Below, one piece after another: positions 24,488 through 33,007 of a stretch of DNA of 64,000 nucleotides (position 1 is the stretch's first letter; each line of letters opens with the position of its first letter). The stretch lies in NCBI RefSeq assembly GCF_013179805.1, contig NZ_SRRZ01000016.1:1-64000 (forward strand), in the 5' to 3' direction. A program made the translations under genes and the position numbers. The notes below the pieces were generated by a model that ran no database searches, was not told the DNA's origin, and saw nothing but the letters and a program-made list of their open reading frames with translations. This DNA is from Microcoleus asticus IPMA8. GTDB taxonomy: Bacteria; Cyanobacteriota; Cyanobacteriia; Cyanobacteriales; Microcoleaceae.

Positions 24488-25162
24488 ATGACAGAGAAAT
24501 TCCACATTTTTTTAGCGGGTGCTAGTCAAAACCTCGGCTTAGAAATCGCGAAATGTCTGGTAGAACAAAAGATGCAAGTAACTGCACTTTTGCGATCGCC
24601 CGCTACCAGTACCGAATTAGAAGCAATGGGCATCAAACTCGTGACTGGCGATGCTTTGGATGCAGCAGCTATGGAAGCTGCGATGGCGGGTGGTGAGCCA
24701 ATTCATGCCGTAATCAGCACAATTGGCGGCTTGCCCAAAGAAGGAGAAAGAGCCGATTATTTGGGCAACAAAAACTTGATTGATGCGGCTGTCAAAGCAG
24801 GGGTGCAAAAATTTATTTTAGTTTCATCTATCGGTAGCGGTAACAGTGCCGCTGCTTTGCAACCGCAAGTTTTGGAAACTTTGGGCCCGGTTTTAATTGA
24901 GAAAGAAAAAGCCGAAAATCATTTGATAGCAAGCGGGATGATTTATACAGTGATTCGTCCGGGCGGACTCAAATCGGAACCTGCAACAGGCAACGGTATT
25001 TTAACAGAAGATTGTCTAGTTGCTGGAACTATTCACCGGGCGGATGTAGCGCAGCTAGTTTGTCAGTGTTTAGTTTCTGATGCTGCTAACAATAAAGTTT
25101 TGTCGGCTGTAGACAGGCAAATGCTTTACGGCAATCCAAAATTTGAGGTATTAAATCTTTAG
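24488..25162 (+). CDS. NAD(P)-binding protein, atypical SDR (NmrA/YwnB-like)
   Basis: A 224-residue Rossmann protein. The glycine motif is GASQNLGLEIA, so the usual GATGxxG is altered at the second Gly. Strand 4 ends in VISTIGG, and FILVSSIGSG and YTVIRPGGLKSEP are typical of atypical SDRs that bind NADP(H). Such proteins act as flavin/NAD(P)H-linked reductases, complex assembly factors or sensors. There is no active-site YxxxK. A TATAAT at about 24434 lies upstream without a clear -35 box. Role unknown. Confidence 0.75.
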   Translation: MTEKFHIFLAGASQNLGLEIAKCLVEQKMQVTALLRSPATSTELEAMGIKLVTGDALDAAAMEAAMAGGEPIHAVISTIGGLPKEGERADYLGNKNLIDAAVKAGVQKFILVSSIGSGNSAAALQPQVLETLGPVLIEKEKAENHLIASGMIYTVIRPGGLKSEPATGNGILTEDCLVAGTIHRADVAQLVCQCLVSDAANNKVLSAVDRQMLYGNPKFEVLNL

Positions 25163-25253
25163 GGGCGGGTTTAGCGCAAAATAAGCTGTCTCGCATCTAA
25201 ATTGTATTTTTTGGGCGGGCTAGGAGCAACGCCCCACAGGAAAATTGAACTTT

Positions 25254-25282
25254 TGTGGAACAGGCATCTTGCCTGTTCATAA
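25254..25282. repeat. GAACAGGCA/TGCCTGTTC palindrome
   Basis: GGAACAGGCATCTTGCCTGTTC forms a hairpin with arms GAACAGGCA and TGCCTGTTC. It lies between two converging genes and may act as a terminator for either, although it has no T-run. Confidence 0.4.
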
Positions 25283-25303
25283 AAATGCTGCAAGATTTGG
25301 CAC

Positions 25304-25783
25304 TCAAGAATCAAAGGGCTTAATCCACGATCGCCCGATCGCCCAATCCAAAACCAAACCCGCGATCGCAAACAATACCACACTCTCGGCACCGCGAACA
25401 GCAAACGGCAATAACTCCTGTAGGGCGGGCATCTTCCGGGGTTCAAAAAACAATCCAGCATCCAATTGTCCAAAAGCCCGCACCAACCCAAAAGCCAACA
25501 CCGCACCAGATTTAAGCTGCAGGTTAACATCTCGGCGAATCGCATAGCGGTAAGTCACGCCGAACAAAAAACCGCCCAAAAGTGCGATCGCCCCTCTGAA
25601 GGCAAAATTTAGGTCAATTTCCCTTACCTGCAAACTCGCCAGAGAATCCAACCTATCCGCTAGAATTAAGCTATTACCAAGGGCGATCGCCCCAAAACCA
25701 AGCAAACAAGACAAAGCAGCAACACTCCCTGCTTTCAAAGATTCTACCCGTTCAGCGGCACTAAAATTTGACGAGTCCTTCAC
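25304..25783 (-). CDS. Conserved integral membrane protein of unknown function
   Basis: The 159-residue product has four hydrophobic segments: ~20-40 (AALSCLLGFGAIALGNSLIL), ~63-80 (AIALLGGFLFGVTYRYA), ~90-105 and ~130-148 (SVVLFAIAGLVLDWAIG). YRYAIRRD and the short loops suggest a compact plasma-membrane or thylakoid protein. The hydrophobic pattern is too regular to be accidental, but I do not recognise the family. It is transcribed divergently from petN, with only 82 bp between the two start codons. Confidence 0.65.
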   Translation of the reverse strand: MKDSSNFSAAERVESLKAGSVAALSCLLGFGAIALGNSLILADRLDSLASLQVREIDLNFAFRGAIALLGGFLFGVTYRYAIRRDVNLQLKSGAVLAFGLVRAFGQLDAGLFFEPRKMPALQELLPFAVRGAESVVLFAIAGLVLDWAIGRSWIKPFDS

Positions 25784-25865
25784 AGCGCCCTCATTTCAAA
25801 AATGGCTCAAATTGACTTATCATAAGGTTTGGAGTCACTTTGTACAGTTTGTTCAATAAATAGCT

Positions 25866-25955
25866 ATGGATATTTTGTCACTCGGTTGGGTTTCGGTGCT
25901 AGTTCTGTTCTCCTTCTCAATTTCAATGGTCATTTGGGGACGCAACGGTTTCTAG
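25866..25955 (+). CDS. petN: Cytochrome b6f complex subunit VIII (PetN)
   Basis: A 29-codon ORF reading MDILSLGWVSVLVLFSFS, then ISMVIWGRNGF. It matches the single-helix PetN subunit in length and in its conserved ends (MDIL.LGWV.LLV and MV.WGRNG). PetN spans the thylakoid membrane at the edge of the b6f dimer and is needed for assembly and stability of the complex, which carries electrons from plastoquinol to plastocyanin or cytochrome c6. A strong intrinsic terminator follows 14 bp after the stop, so it is a monocistronic short mRNA. Confidence 0.92.
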   Translation: MDILSLGWVSVLVLFSFSISMVIWGRNGF

Positions 25956-25969
25956 ATTCCACAATAGCT

Positions 25970-26007
25970 TGCGGGGCAAGCTTTTTCACTGCCCCGCATT
26001 TTTTTTT
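25970..26007 (+). terminator. Intrinsic terminator of petN
   Basis: A perfect 9-bp stem, TGCGGGGCA (25970-25978) with TGCCCCGCA (25990-25998), is followed by nine T residues. It separates petN from the DJ-1 family gene downstream. Confidence 0.88.
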
Positions 26008-26047
26008 AATCCTATTTAACACACTCAAAATAACAGGAGTAGGAAAC

Positions 26048-26647
26048 ATGACAGCCAAAAAAATATTAATGCTAGTCGGCGACTTTGTAGAAGACTATGA
26101 AGTAATGGTTCCCTTCCAAGCACTGCAAATGGTAGGTCACACCGTCCACGCCGTCTGCCCGGAAAAAGCCGCAGGCCAAACAATTCGCACCGCAATTCAC
26201 GACTTTGAAGGCGATCAAACCTACAGCGAAAAACCCGGCCACAACTTCACTTTAAATGCCACTTTTGACGAAATCAACCCGGCAGACTACGACGCTTTGG
26301 TTATCCCCGGAGGACGCGCCCCAGAATACATCCGCCTCAACGAACAAGTGCTGCAAATTACCCGCTACTTTGCCAACAGCAAAAAGCCGATCGCATCTAT
26401 TTGTCACGGCTTGCAAGTCCTAACCGCCGCCGGCGTACTCGAAGGCAAACGCTGCACCGCATACCCCGCTTGCAGCCCCGACGTACTCCGGGCCGGTGGC
26501 AAATATACAGAAGTTCCCGTTACCGACGCCGTAGTCGATGGCAACTTAATTACTGCCCCCGCGTGGCCGGCTCATCCTAACTGGCTGGCTGAATTTCTGA
26601 AAGTTTTGGGGACAAAAATCGAACATTCAGAAAAAGTCGAAGCATGA
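26048..26647 (+). CDS. DJ-1/PfpI-family protein
   Basis: The ATG at 26048 follows AGGAGTAGGAAAC and starts MTAKKILMLVGDFVEDYE, as usual for the family; codons upstream belong to petN and its terminator. The 199-residue product has the conserved Glu in LVGDFVEDYE, VIPGGRAPEY and the nucleophile elbow SICHGLQVL with Cys followed by His. Members act as protein/nucleotide deglycases, glyoxalases or proteases; which applies here is not clear. The stop overlaps the start of the DUF167 gene (ATGA), so the two are translationally coupled. Confidence 0.88.
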   Translation: MTAKKILMLVGDFVEDYEVMVPFQALQMVGHTVHAVCPEKAAGQTIRTAIHDFEGDQTYSEKPGHNFTLNATFDEINPADYDALVIPGGRAPEYIRLNEQVLQITRYFANSKKPIASICHGLQVLTAAGVLEGKRCTAYPACSPDVLRAGGKYTEVPVTDAVVDGNLITAPAWPAHPNWLAEFLKVLGTKIEHSEKVEA

Positions 26648-26886
26648 CTATTTTCACAGTCAAAGTTAAACCGAATTCCAAACAGCAAAGTATCGCAGAA
26701 CAACCCGACGGCAGCCTCACAATACATCTCAAGTCGCCGCCAGTCGAGGGTAAAGCCAATCAAGAATTAATCATGCTGTTGGCGAAAAAGTTTAAAGTGC
26801 CGAAATCTGCGATCGGCATTAAATCCGGTTTTTTCTCCAGAAATAAACTTGTGGAAATTCCAATCAAACCTGTAACTGAGAAATAA
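26644..26886 (+). CDS. DUF167/YggU-family protein
   Basis: An 80-residue protein with the family pattern: FTVKVKPNSK at the start, LTIHLKSPPVEGKANQELI in the middle and VEI.IK near the end. This is a small alpha/beta protein widespread in all domains, with no firmly assigned function. The start overlaps the upstream DJ-1 gene by four bases (ATGA). Confidence 0.9.
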   Translation: MTIFTVKVKPNSKQQSIAEQPDGSLTIHLKSPPVEGKANQELIMLLAKKFKVPKSAIGIKSGFFSRNKLVEIPIKPVTEK

Positions 26887-26971
26887 AGGTAATAACAAAT
26901 CTATCTAAAGAGGTATACAGACTCAACTTTAAAATCATATATTAGTAGTTGTAGAGTTACAATATAAAATT

Positions 26972-27160
26972 ATGAGCATTGAAAATAGAGTCGAAGCAAC
27001 AGCGAAGAATATTGAAGGCAAAATCCAAGAAGCTGTTAGCGAAGTTACAGGCAATCAGAAAGATAAATTAGAAGGTCAAGCCAAGCAAGACCAAGCATCA
27101 GCAATTCACCTGAAAGAAGACCTCAAAGATAAAGCAAAAGACATTGTAGACCGAGCTTAG
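26972..27160 (+). CDS. CsbD-family stress protein
   Basis: A 62-residue, highly charged protein: NRVEATAKNIEGKIQEAVSE, VTGNQKDKLEGQAKQ and a C-terminal amphipathic helix. KNIEGKIQEA.G..TG....K.EG.A.Q is the CsbD signature. Members are induced by general, osmotic or nutrient stress in many bacteria, with unknown biochemical role. It sits alone, with an intrinsic terminator 36 bp after its stop. Confidence 0.9.
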   Translation: MSIENRVEATAKNIEGKIQEAVSEVTGNQKDKLEGQAKQDQASAIHLKEDLKDKAKDIVDRA

Positions 27161-27196
27161 TAACAGTATTTGCTACAAGTTTCCTGCCTACTCAAT

Positions 27197-27227
27197 CCAG
27201 CAAACCTATCGTTTGCTGGCTTTTTTT
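27197..27227 (+). terminator. Intrinsic terminator of the CsbD gene
   Basis: Perfect 9-bp stem CCAGCAAAC / GTTTGCTGG with a 5-base loop, followed by C and seven T residues. Confidence 0.85.
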
Positions 27228-27345
27228 GCGATCGCCCAAACTTGTAGGATCAGTGAGGGGGGCTATTAGTGCCAGGCAAACACCTCGCGATGCAAAGAAA
27301 CTCAGGCTCCCTGACGCACCCTGTTCCATTAACAATCGCTGCAAT

Positions 27346-27373
27346 AAAAAAGCCAGGGATTTATATCCCCAGC
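27346..27373 (-). terminator. Probable intrinsic terminator of the RTX gene
   Basis: On the minus strand GCTGGGGA pairs with TCCCTGGC (two G-U pairs) around TATAAA and is followed by six T residues. It lies about 80 bp beyond the RTX stop codon. Confidence 0.55.
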
Positions 27374-27450
27374 TCTAAACATACCAGAATTAGTTTTGAG
27401 AGTTGGTAGGGCGATCGTTTCAGAATCGACCCCACCCACTTTTACCCAAA

Positions 27451-29409
27451 TTAAATCAGGGTAATGTCAGAAGCCGTAATTCCCGGTCTGCCATTCAGAA
27501 TTGCCAGCGTAACGCCTGGGTTAGCACCAGCAGTACCGTCAGGGTCAAATCCTAGTCGTCCGGTTCCATTTTCATAAAAGAGGAACGCATCTGACGCGGC
27601 AGCCCCGGCTGGACCAAAACTGCTAGTGTAAGCGCCGCTCTCAAGCACCAAGAACGACCTCGAAGAAAGTCGATTCGTACCTTCGACTGCACTCACGCCC
27701 GGGAAGCTGTTGAACTGCAAGATAAACTTATCTTGACCGACAACAAAATCTCCGATTTGGTCTGGCCCACTACCCGACTCGCCCTCGCCGAAGTTGTTGT
27801 AGTAGAAGCTGTCATTACCCGAGCCACCAAGCAGCGTGTCAGCACCAGGCCCCCCACCGAGAGAGTCGTTACCGTCACCCCCGATCAAATAGTCCTTACC
27901 AAAGCCGCCCAGTATCGTGTCGTTCCCGCCACCGCCATCCAAGGTATCGTCCCCGAATGTTGTTGTTGCGTTGGATGAGTCGCCGAACAGTATGTCATCC
28001 CCGCTACCAGTAGTTATGACATCAGTGCCGTTGCCGCCAGTAATGAAGTTGCTGCCTAAAGTATCGGTAATGAAGTTGGCGACTGTGCCGCTAAAGGTGA
28101 CGCCGGTGGCGTAGGAGATGATGTCGTTACCGGCAAAGTTGCCAATCACGCGATCGCGCTGGCTGCCAAAGATGAATGTGTCACTTCCCTCGCCACCGTT
28201 CATGAGGTTGGTGACGGTGAAGGTGCTGCCAGTAGGATTAGTGTAGCCAATTAGCAGATCGCCGCCCAGCCCGCCGTCGAGAGTAATCAAAGCAGTACCA
28301 GTACCAGCAAAAATAGCCTTGGTAGCATCGAGAGTATCGTTGCCATCTCCACCGGAGGCTTGAGTAAAGCTACCGCTCAGGCTGTCGTTGCCATCACCGC
28401 CGACCATGGTATCAGTCGAAAAAGCTGCAACGATCGTGTCGTTGCCCACTCCGCCGTCGAGCAAGCTCCGACCGGCGAAGCCTGGAAATGCACTGGAGGC
28501 GCCTACGCTCGAAACTGCAACTACCGTTGACGACACGATGAAGTCGTCGCCTCCACCTCCGAGGGCAGTATCCTGCGCTGCAAAAACCCTGATCGTGTCG
28601 TTGCCGTCCCCGCCGTCAAAGAAGTTTCTGCCAGCGCCAAACTCGCCGATCGCGCCGTAGAGAGAATCGTTGCCGCCACCACCAATCAAGGTGGTTCTCT
28701 CAATGCCGATCGTGATGACCTGCGAAGTAAATGGGCTGCTTTGCGTACTGTTGGTAATGACTAAGATGTCGTCGTCATTATCGCCGGACAGGTAGCTGCT
28801 GCTGGCGACACCTCTTAGGGTGTCGTTGCCTCTACCGCCAAAGAGAGTGTCTCTTACATTGATACCTACAACCAAGTCGTCGCCCAAATCACCCCGCAAA
28901 TAGTTGCTGCCTTCATTCCCAGCGAAGCCAATACCCAAGCCACCCTGTAAAGAAAGGTTGTTGCCACCGCCTGCGATGAAGAAGCCGATCGCGTCATTGT
29001 CCTTACCGCCGTAGAGGGAATCTCCTCTCTGCGCCCCTCCCAGAATCGTATCTGCGCCCTGATTACCAAACATCAGGTTAGCTTCGACAGTACCTTGGAG
29101 GATGTCTTCTCCCAAACCGCCGGCCACAGTAGCGCGGGCTTCAGCGACTATGGTGTCCGAGCCTGCCTCGCCGAACAGGAAAGCCGGAGTGCGCTGGGAT
29201 CTGATTGAGTCTTCATCCTCGCCGCCGTACAGGGTATCGTTCGGGCCAACTGAAACCAGAGTATCGTTATCGGCTTGGCCAAATATTAAGCTGCCGCCCA
29301 AGGTGGAAGTTCTCACGAAATCCGCCCCGGCTCCGGCGAATACTGTATCCGGGCCTAGTCCCGGAAGGTTTAAATCTAGTTGATTAGGATTGTCATCTAA
29401 CGTTGTCAT
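27451..29409 (-). CDS. RTX calcium-binding repeat protein (hemolysin-type repeats)
   Basis: The 652-residue product is almost wholly built from glycine-aspartate nonapeptide-like repeats (GGxGxDxLxG, for example GGDGNDTI, GGGGNDSLYG, GGSGNDSF), which form Ca2+-binding beta-rolls. The last ~110 residues (SGPDQIGDFVVGQDKFILQF ... ITASDITLI) resemble the terminal region of RTX proteins exported by type I secretion. There is no N-terminal signal peptide and no catalytic domain. It is probably an extracellular or surface structural protein. The family is abundant in Oscillatoriales. No secretion genes are adjacent. Confidence 0.85.
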   Translation of the reverse strand: MTTLDDNPNQLDLNLPGLGPDTVFAGAGADFVRTSTLGGSLIFGQADNDTLVSVGPNDTLYGGEDEDSIRSQRTPAFLFGEAGSDTIVAEARATVAGGLGEDILQGTVEANLMFGNQGADTILGGAQRGDSLYGGKDNDAIGFFIAGGGNNLSLQGGLGIGFAGNEGSNYLRGDLGDDLVVGINVRDTLFGGRGNDTLRGVASSSYLSGDNDDDILVITNSTQSSPFTSQVITIGIERTTLIGGGGNDSLYGAIGEFGAGRNFFDGGDGNDTIRVFAAQDTALGGGGDDFIVSSTVVAVSSVGASSAFPGFAGRSLLDGGVGNDTIVAAFSTDTMVGGDGNDSLSGSFTQASGGDGNDTLDATKAIFAGTGTALITLDGGLGGDLLIGYTNPTGSTFTVTNLMNGGEGSDTFIFGSQRDRVIGNFAGNDIISYATGVTFSGTVANFITDTLGSNFITGGNGTDVITTGSGDDILFGDSSNATTTFGDDTLDGGGGNDTILGGFGKDYLIGGDGNDSLGGGPGADTLLGGSGNDSFYYNNFGEGESGSGPDQIGDFVVGQDKFILQFNSFPGVSAVEGTNRLSSRSFLVLESGAYTSSFGPAGAAASDAFLFYENGTGRLGFDPDGTAGANPGVTLAILNGRPGITASDITLI

Positions 29410-29873
29410 AAAGCTTCACTCCTCTACTTGTTGGTCATCGCTGGTGCGACTACAGACACTGCCTAGAACACCGAATGTTTGGATTCCGCTGTAGTTTAAC
29501 CTGTTTGCCAGCCGCAAGTCTAGCCTACTGGCGTTAACCCTGTCTAGACTTTCTCCCTCGCGGATTTTTTGCTTGTAAGCTTTTATTTTCAAAGTCTTCA
29601 CCCTTTAATAATCCTGGTGCACTGTCTCAGGTGCTCACGCTCAAGAAGACGCGGCTCATATTCTTAATGTTCCATTCTGGATTGGCGGTCGGGGATCGCG
29701 TCCGGGGGAGGAAATTAAAGATTAAAAAAGGCAGATCTGGGTGATCGGGAAGACAAGGGAAATTGGGAGATTTGTTACTTGGTAACAAGGCTTTGTGGCA
29801 ATTTGCTGTTTTCCAGGCAGGGCCGTCATTTAATAATTCTGAGTCCGGATCGAACTCCGTACCGCTCCGGGCT
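29410..29873. other. Spacer between two leftward genes
   Basis: 464 bp that should hold the RTX promoter. A 61-codon minus frame at 29416-29601 (MKTLKIKAYKQKIREGESLD...) has no recognisable similarity and no clear ribosome-binding site, so it is not called as a gene. No repeat of the families seen elsewhere was found. Confidence 0.4.
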
Positions 29874-31007
29874 TTAAAAGTCTACGCCCCGCTTTAGTTC
29901 TACGCCCCGATCGCCGTAGTGTTTGTGACAGTATACCTCGGAGTGTACGCTTGCCAAGTCAAAGTAAGCGTGGGGTTTGTGGCAGCGCCCGGTGATAATA
30001 ATTTCTGTATCCCGCGGCTTGCGTAGCAGGGCTTCTACGATCGGCTCTACCGACAGCAGTTCTAAGTCTACTGTGGGATTGAGTTCGTCGAGAATAATCG
30101 TTTTGTACCAGCCGCTGGCGATCGCACATTTGGCGATTTCCCAGCCGCGTTCTGCTTCGATGCAGTCTAACTCTTGCTGTTGCCCCCGCCAAACTATAGC
30201 ATCCCGGCCGCACCGCTGGTGGTCTACTAGCTGCGGGTAGCTTTGGCGCAAAGCTGCGATCGCCGCATCTTCTGTATAACCGGTGCCGCCTTTGAGCCAC
30301 TGCACGATTAACACGCGGTGAGATTGGTCTTGACTGATACCCCTACCTATTGCCTGCAAAGCTTTGCCCAAAGCGCTCGTAGACTTGCCTTTGCCCGCTC
30401 CCGTGTATATTTCGATACCCGCAATCTGATGCTCTGCCGCTGCGGGGTGATAGTGGGGCTTCATTTCTGAGTGCAAGTCGGCAATATCCAGCAAAGCTTC
30501 GGGGGCCGCTCGACCTGTGGCGATTACTTCTAAATATTCTGGTTTGTTTTTGAGGGTTTGGACTACTTCGTCCACTGGCAGCAAACCCAAGTCCAATACA
30601 GGGTTTAGTTCGTCTAGTACCACCACGGAATAGAGCTCGCTGGCGATCGCTCCTTTGGCGATATCCCAGCCTCGCTGAGCTTCTGCGCGATCGAAGCGGG
30701 TGATTGCTTCGGCCCCAAAATATTCGGCTCTGCCGGTGCGCACTTGGTCGATCAAGTGCGGAAATGCCCGTTGCAAGGCTTCTATTGCCCCGTCTTCGTC
30801 GTAGGAGCGGCCGGGGCCTTTGAGAAAGCGCAGCAACAAAACTCGCGTGGGCGAGTCAGAATTAATACCCAGCCCGATCGAGCGCAACACTACTCCCAAA
30901 GCTGCCTGAGACTTGCCTTTACCAGCGCCGTCGTAGACGTGAATCTGACCCGCAACGCGTTCCGACCGGGATGAGGCTGTCCGAATACCAATGCCATTCC
31001 TTACCAT
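29874..31007 (-). CDS. Two-domain cob(I)yrinic acid a,c-diamide adenosyltransferase (CobO-like tandem fusion)
   Basis: Each half of the 377-residue protein is a CobO/BtuR-type P-loop domain. The first has YDGAGKGKSQAALG (residues ~25-38) and VVVLDELNPVLDLGLL. The second has YTGAGKGKSTSALG (~200-213) and IILDELNPTVDLELL. Both have an HSEM or HSEV segment near their end. A normal CobO is ~180-200 residues, so this is a fused duplication. The family adenosylates corrinoids on the way to coenzyme B12; both ATP-binding loops are intact here. No other cob genes are in the window. TTG/ATG choices upstream of MVRNGIG are not compelling. Confidence 0.8.
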   Translation of the reverse strand: MVRNGIGIRTASSRSERVAGQIHVYDGAGKGKSQAALGVVLRSIGLGINSDSPTRVLLLRFLKGPGRSYDEDGAIEALQRAFPHLIDQVRTGRAEYFGAEAITRFDRAEAQRGWDIAKGAIASELYSVVVLDELNPVLDLGLLPVDEVVQTLKNKPEYLEVIATGRAAPEALLDIADLHSEMKPHYHPAAAEHQIAGIEIYTGAGKGKSTSALGKALQAIGRGISQDQSHRVLIVQWLKGGTGYTEDAAIAALRQSYPQLVDHQRCGRDAIVWRGQQQELDCIEAERGWEIAKCAIASGWYKTIILDELNPTVDLELLSVEPIVEALLRKPRDTEIIITGRCHKPHAYFDLASVHSEVYCHKHYGDRGVELKRGVDF

Positions 31008-31170
31008 AATCAGCAGTTATTTGAGTCTGTATCGGGGTGGGTATTCGATCGCGCGCCTTGAATGTTTAATTTTTCCATTCTGTTGGCGGATCTCAAAAGA
31101 TTATACGATAAGTCCTAACCCCCAATCTTTTAAGCAGCGAGCAAACGCAATCAGGGGCTCAAATCTGCGG

Positions 31171-31199
31171 TTAAGATTATTCCGCTTGTGCTGTACAAT
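31171..31199 (+). promoter_or_regulatory. Candidate sigma-70 promoter of the fra cluster
   Basis: TTAAGA, 17 bp, TACAAT: a weak -35 and a good -10 element, 36 bp before the fraC ATG. It is the only well-spaced pair seen in the spacer. Confidence 0.35.
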
Positions 31200-31234
31200 T
31201 AAAACTTAACACGGGCTTATATACCTGAAAGCTT

Positions 31235-31753
31235 ATGATTGCGAGTGTTTTCCCATTTCGGACTGTTTTGGTGCAAATTTTAATTATGTTTTTGGCGATC
31301 GCGATCGAATCGTGGTTTCTGCAAAAACTACTTAAACTCGGTCCCAAAACCAGCGTTGAATATACAGCCATCCTCAATCTATCTTGCACTTTCGTAGGCT
31401 GGTTAGTTTTCTTCGGCATTGAAAGCGTTCTTCCCAAAGATTTGCGGGAACAGCTTATCGGTTATATTTTATTAGGTCGAGGGCAGGATGTTTACGCTCG
31501 AATAACTATGATAGCAGTCTCAGTATTGGCAGTAACTTTTATAGCTAAATGGCAGGGATTAGGAATCATAGAAAACATAGTTTTAGGCAATAAAAAAGCT
31601 TCCAAAACTCAGTTTTTAGGACCGCCCACCCTCACCCGCCGTCCTCCCAAAAAAACTTTTCAAGTAACTACCCAGTTGGGGGGAATTTTAATCGCCCACA
31701 CGGTTAGCAATTTCGTTATTTTAACCGTGTTGTTTTTGCAAAGCGTCAATTGA
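31235..31753 (+). CDS. fraC: Filament integrity protein FraC
   Basis: A 172-residue integral membrane protein with three or four hydrophobic segments (VLVQILIMFLAIAIESWFLQ at ~10-29, ILNLSCTFVGWLVFFGIESV, ITMIAVSVLAVTFIAK and a C-terminal ILIAHTVSNFVILTVLFLQS). IESWFLQKLL and RPPKKTFQVTTQ resemble FraC of heterocyst-forming cyanobacteria. In Anabaena FraC works with FraD at the intercellular septa, where it is needed for filament integrity and cell-cell molecular exchange. The assignment rests on sequence character plus gene order with the next two genes. It lies directly before fraD, with little or no spacing. Confidence 0.78.
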   Translation: MIASVFPFRTVLVQILIMFLAIAIESWFLQKLLKLGPKTSVEYTAILNLSCTFVGWLVFFGIESVLPKDLREQLIGYILLGRGQDVYARITMIAVSVLAVTFIAKWQGLGIIENIVLGNKKASKTQFLGPPTLTRRPPKKTFQVTTQLGGILIAHTVSNFVILTVLFLQSVN

Positions 31754-31758
31754 AATAT

Positions 31759-32757
31759 ATGATGAAGCAATTTTTGGATGCCACTCAGCAACTCACTAAG
31801 CTGACGAACAACCTTTGGGAAACCAATAAAAAAATCCAAAAGGCGATGATTCCGCCTAAAGTGGTCCACTGGAAGACGCCTTTACTGCTCAGCATCTTTT
31901 TAGCTTTGCTGACAGTGGCGGCAGTCACTGACTGGCGGACGAGAACTCTGCTTTTTGATATGAGCTGGTTATTTTTTACACTTTCAATGGGTTTGCTGAC
32001 CAGCCAGCAACCTTTTGTGATTAAAGGAGTAAGTCTGAGTCCGTGGGTGACAAGCATTTTAATTGGCTTGTGGTTGCTTGTAAGATTGCCGGCGGATAGG
32101 AAGGAAATAGCATGGATATCCGGCCCACTTATAGCAGTAGTAATTCTTGCTACAATAGAGGTTTGGAATAGCGAGTCAAAACGGGAAAGTATCAAGTCGT
32201 TGGTGCGCCCTCAGTTTTTGATAATTACCCTAGTTCACCTGCTGTTTTCCTGTTGGTTTGCATTTCACTTTTTAATTCAAGGTTGGATAAAACAGTATCC
32301 AAGCGTTTTATCGCAGGATTTGAGGAAAAGCGATTATGTGGTGACATTTCAACAGCCAACTATTAATCGCTCCCGAGGAGTTGTCATCCTCAATGCAATG
32401 GAGCGATACCTGCAAAATGAAGCCCGCACAAAACCGTGGGCGCAGGTAGAGCAAATGTTAATAGATATTGACAACGAGCGATTTTTTCTGCGGAATCAAG
32501 CTTTAAAAACAACTGGGATAGTCCCAGAAGATGCGAGCTGGGATGTCAAAACTTCGATCGTCCAAGGAGACTCCCGCTATCAGTTAGAGATGCAGGCAAC
32601 TTGGCTGGGGCTGGTTTTTAGACCGGAAATATATTCGTTTACAAAATCTTGCGAGGTTTTCGAGATAGGCAATAGGGCTACTGTAAGGTGCGATGCGATC
32701 AAACGCTCTCAACCCGGACAGAAAAAAGATGGAACTGCGGGAGACAGTCAAGTTTAA
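31759..32757 (+). CDS. fraD: Septal junction/filament integrity protein FraD
   Basis: The ATG at 31759 gives a 332-residue protein; a TTG at 31750 overlapping the fraC stop is an alternative. A short helical N-terminal region (~1-35) leads into about five TM segments (LLLSIFLALLTVAAVTD, LFDMSWLFFTLSMGLLT, VTSILIGLWLLVRLP, ISGPLIAVVILATIEVW, FLIITLVHLLFSCWFAFHF). A soluble C-terminal domain of ~150 residues (VVTFQQPT... to ATVRCDAIKR) follows. This matches FraD, the septum-located membrane protein that contributes to the septal-junction plug in Anabaena. It is essentially fused by spacing to fraC, so the two are co-translated. Confidence 0.78.
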   Translation: MMKQFLDATQQLTKLTNNLWETNKKIQKAMIPPKVVHWKTPLLLSIFLALLTVAAVTDWRTRTLLFDMSWLFFTLSMGLLTSQQPFVIKGVSLSPWVTSILIGLWLLVRLPADRKEIAWISGPLIAVVILATIEVWNSESKRESIKSLVRPQFLIITLVHLLFSCWFAFHFLIQGWIKQYPSVLSQDLRKSDYVVTFQQPTINRSRGVVILNAMERYLQNEARTKPWAQVEQMLIDIDNERFFLRNQALKTTGIVPEDASWDVKTSIVQGDSRYQLEMQATWLGLVFRPEIYSFTKSCEVFEIGNRATVRCDAIKRSQPGQKKDGTAGDSQV

Positions 32758-33007
32758 GCCTGTCTCAGGCAGTTAGGAGAGTGTCCCAGAAGAAAGGGGA
32801 AGAGGGGGAGATGAGGAGAGTGTGCGAGCCAGAGAGGGGGAGATGGGGAGAGTGGGAGATAGGCGAGAATCTTCTGTCGAACCTCGGACTTCTTCGCTCA
32901 ACATCCAATCCGTTAAATCCGTTAAATCCCGATTCACTGCGCGTTGCCGAACTTCATTCTTCCTTATATTAAAGTATGGCGAAAGTTTCCAGCGGGTTAA
33001 TAACTAG
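32758..33007. other. Purine-rich insertion-like spacer between fraD and fraE
   Basis: 250 bp separate the two genes. The first part is a G/A-rich low-complexity run (GGGGAAGAGGGGGAGATGAG, then GGGGGAGATGGGGAGAGTGG). The second part (32899-32958) contains CAACATCCAATCCGTTAAAT and GCGTTGCCGAACTTC, whose reverse complement resembles the repeat at 56711-56800. It appears to be a dispersed repeat inserted in an otherwise tight operon. Confidence 0.55.

Noticed and set aside
29416..29601. 61-codon minus-strand frame before the RTX gene
   Set aside because: Composition is plausible, but there is no ribosome-binding site or recognisable similarity; left as spacer.
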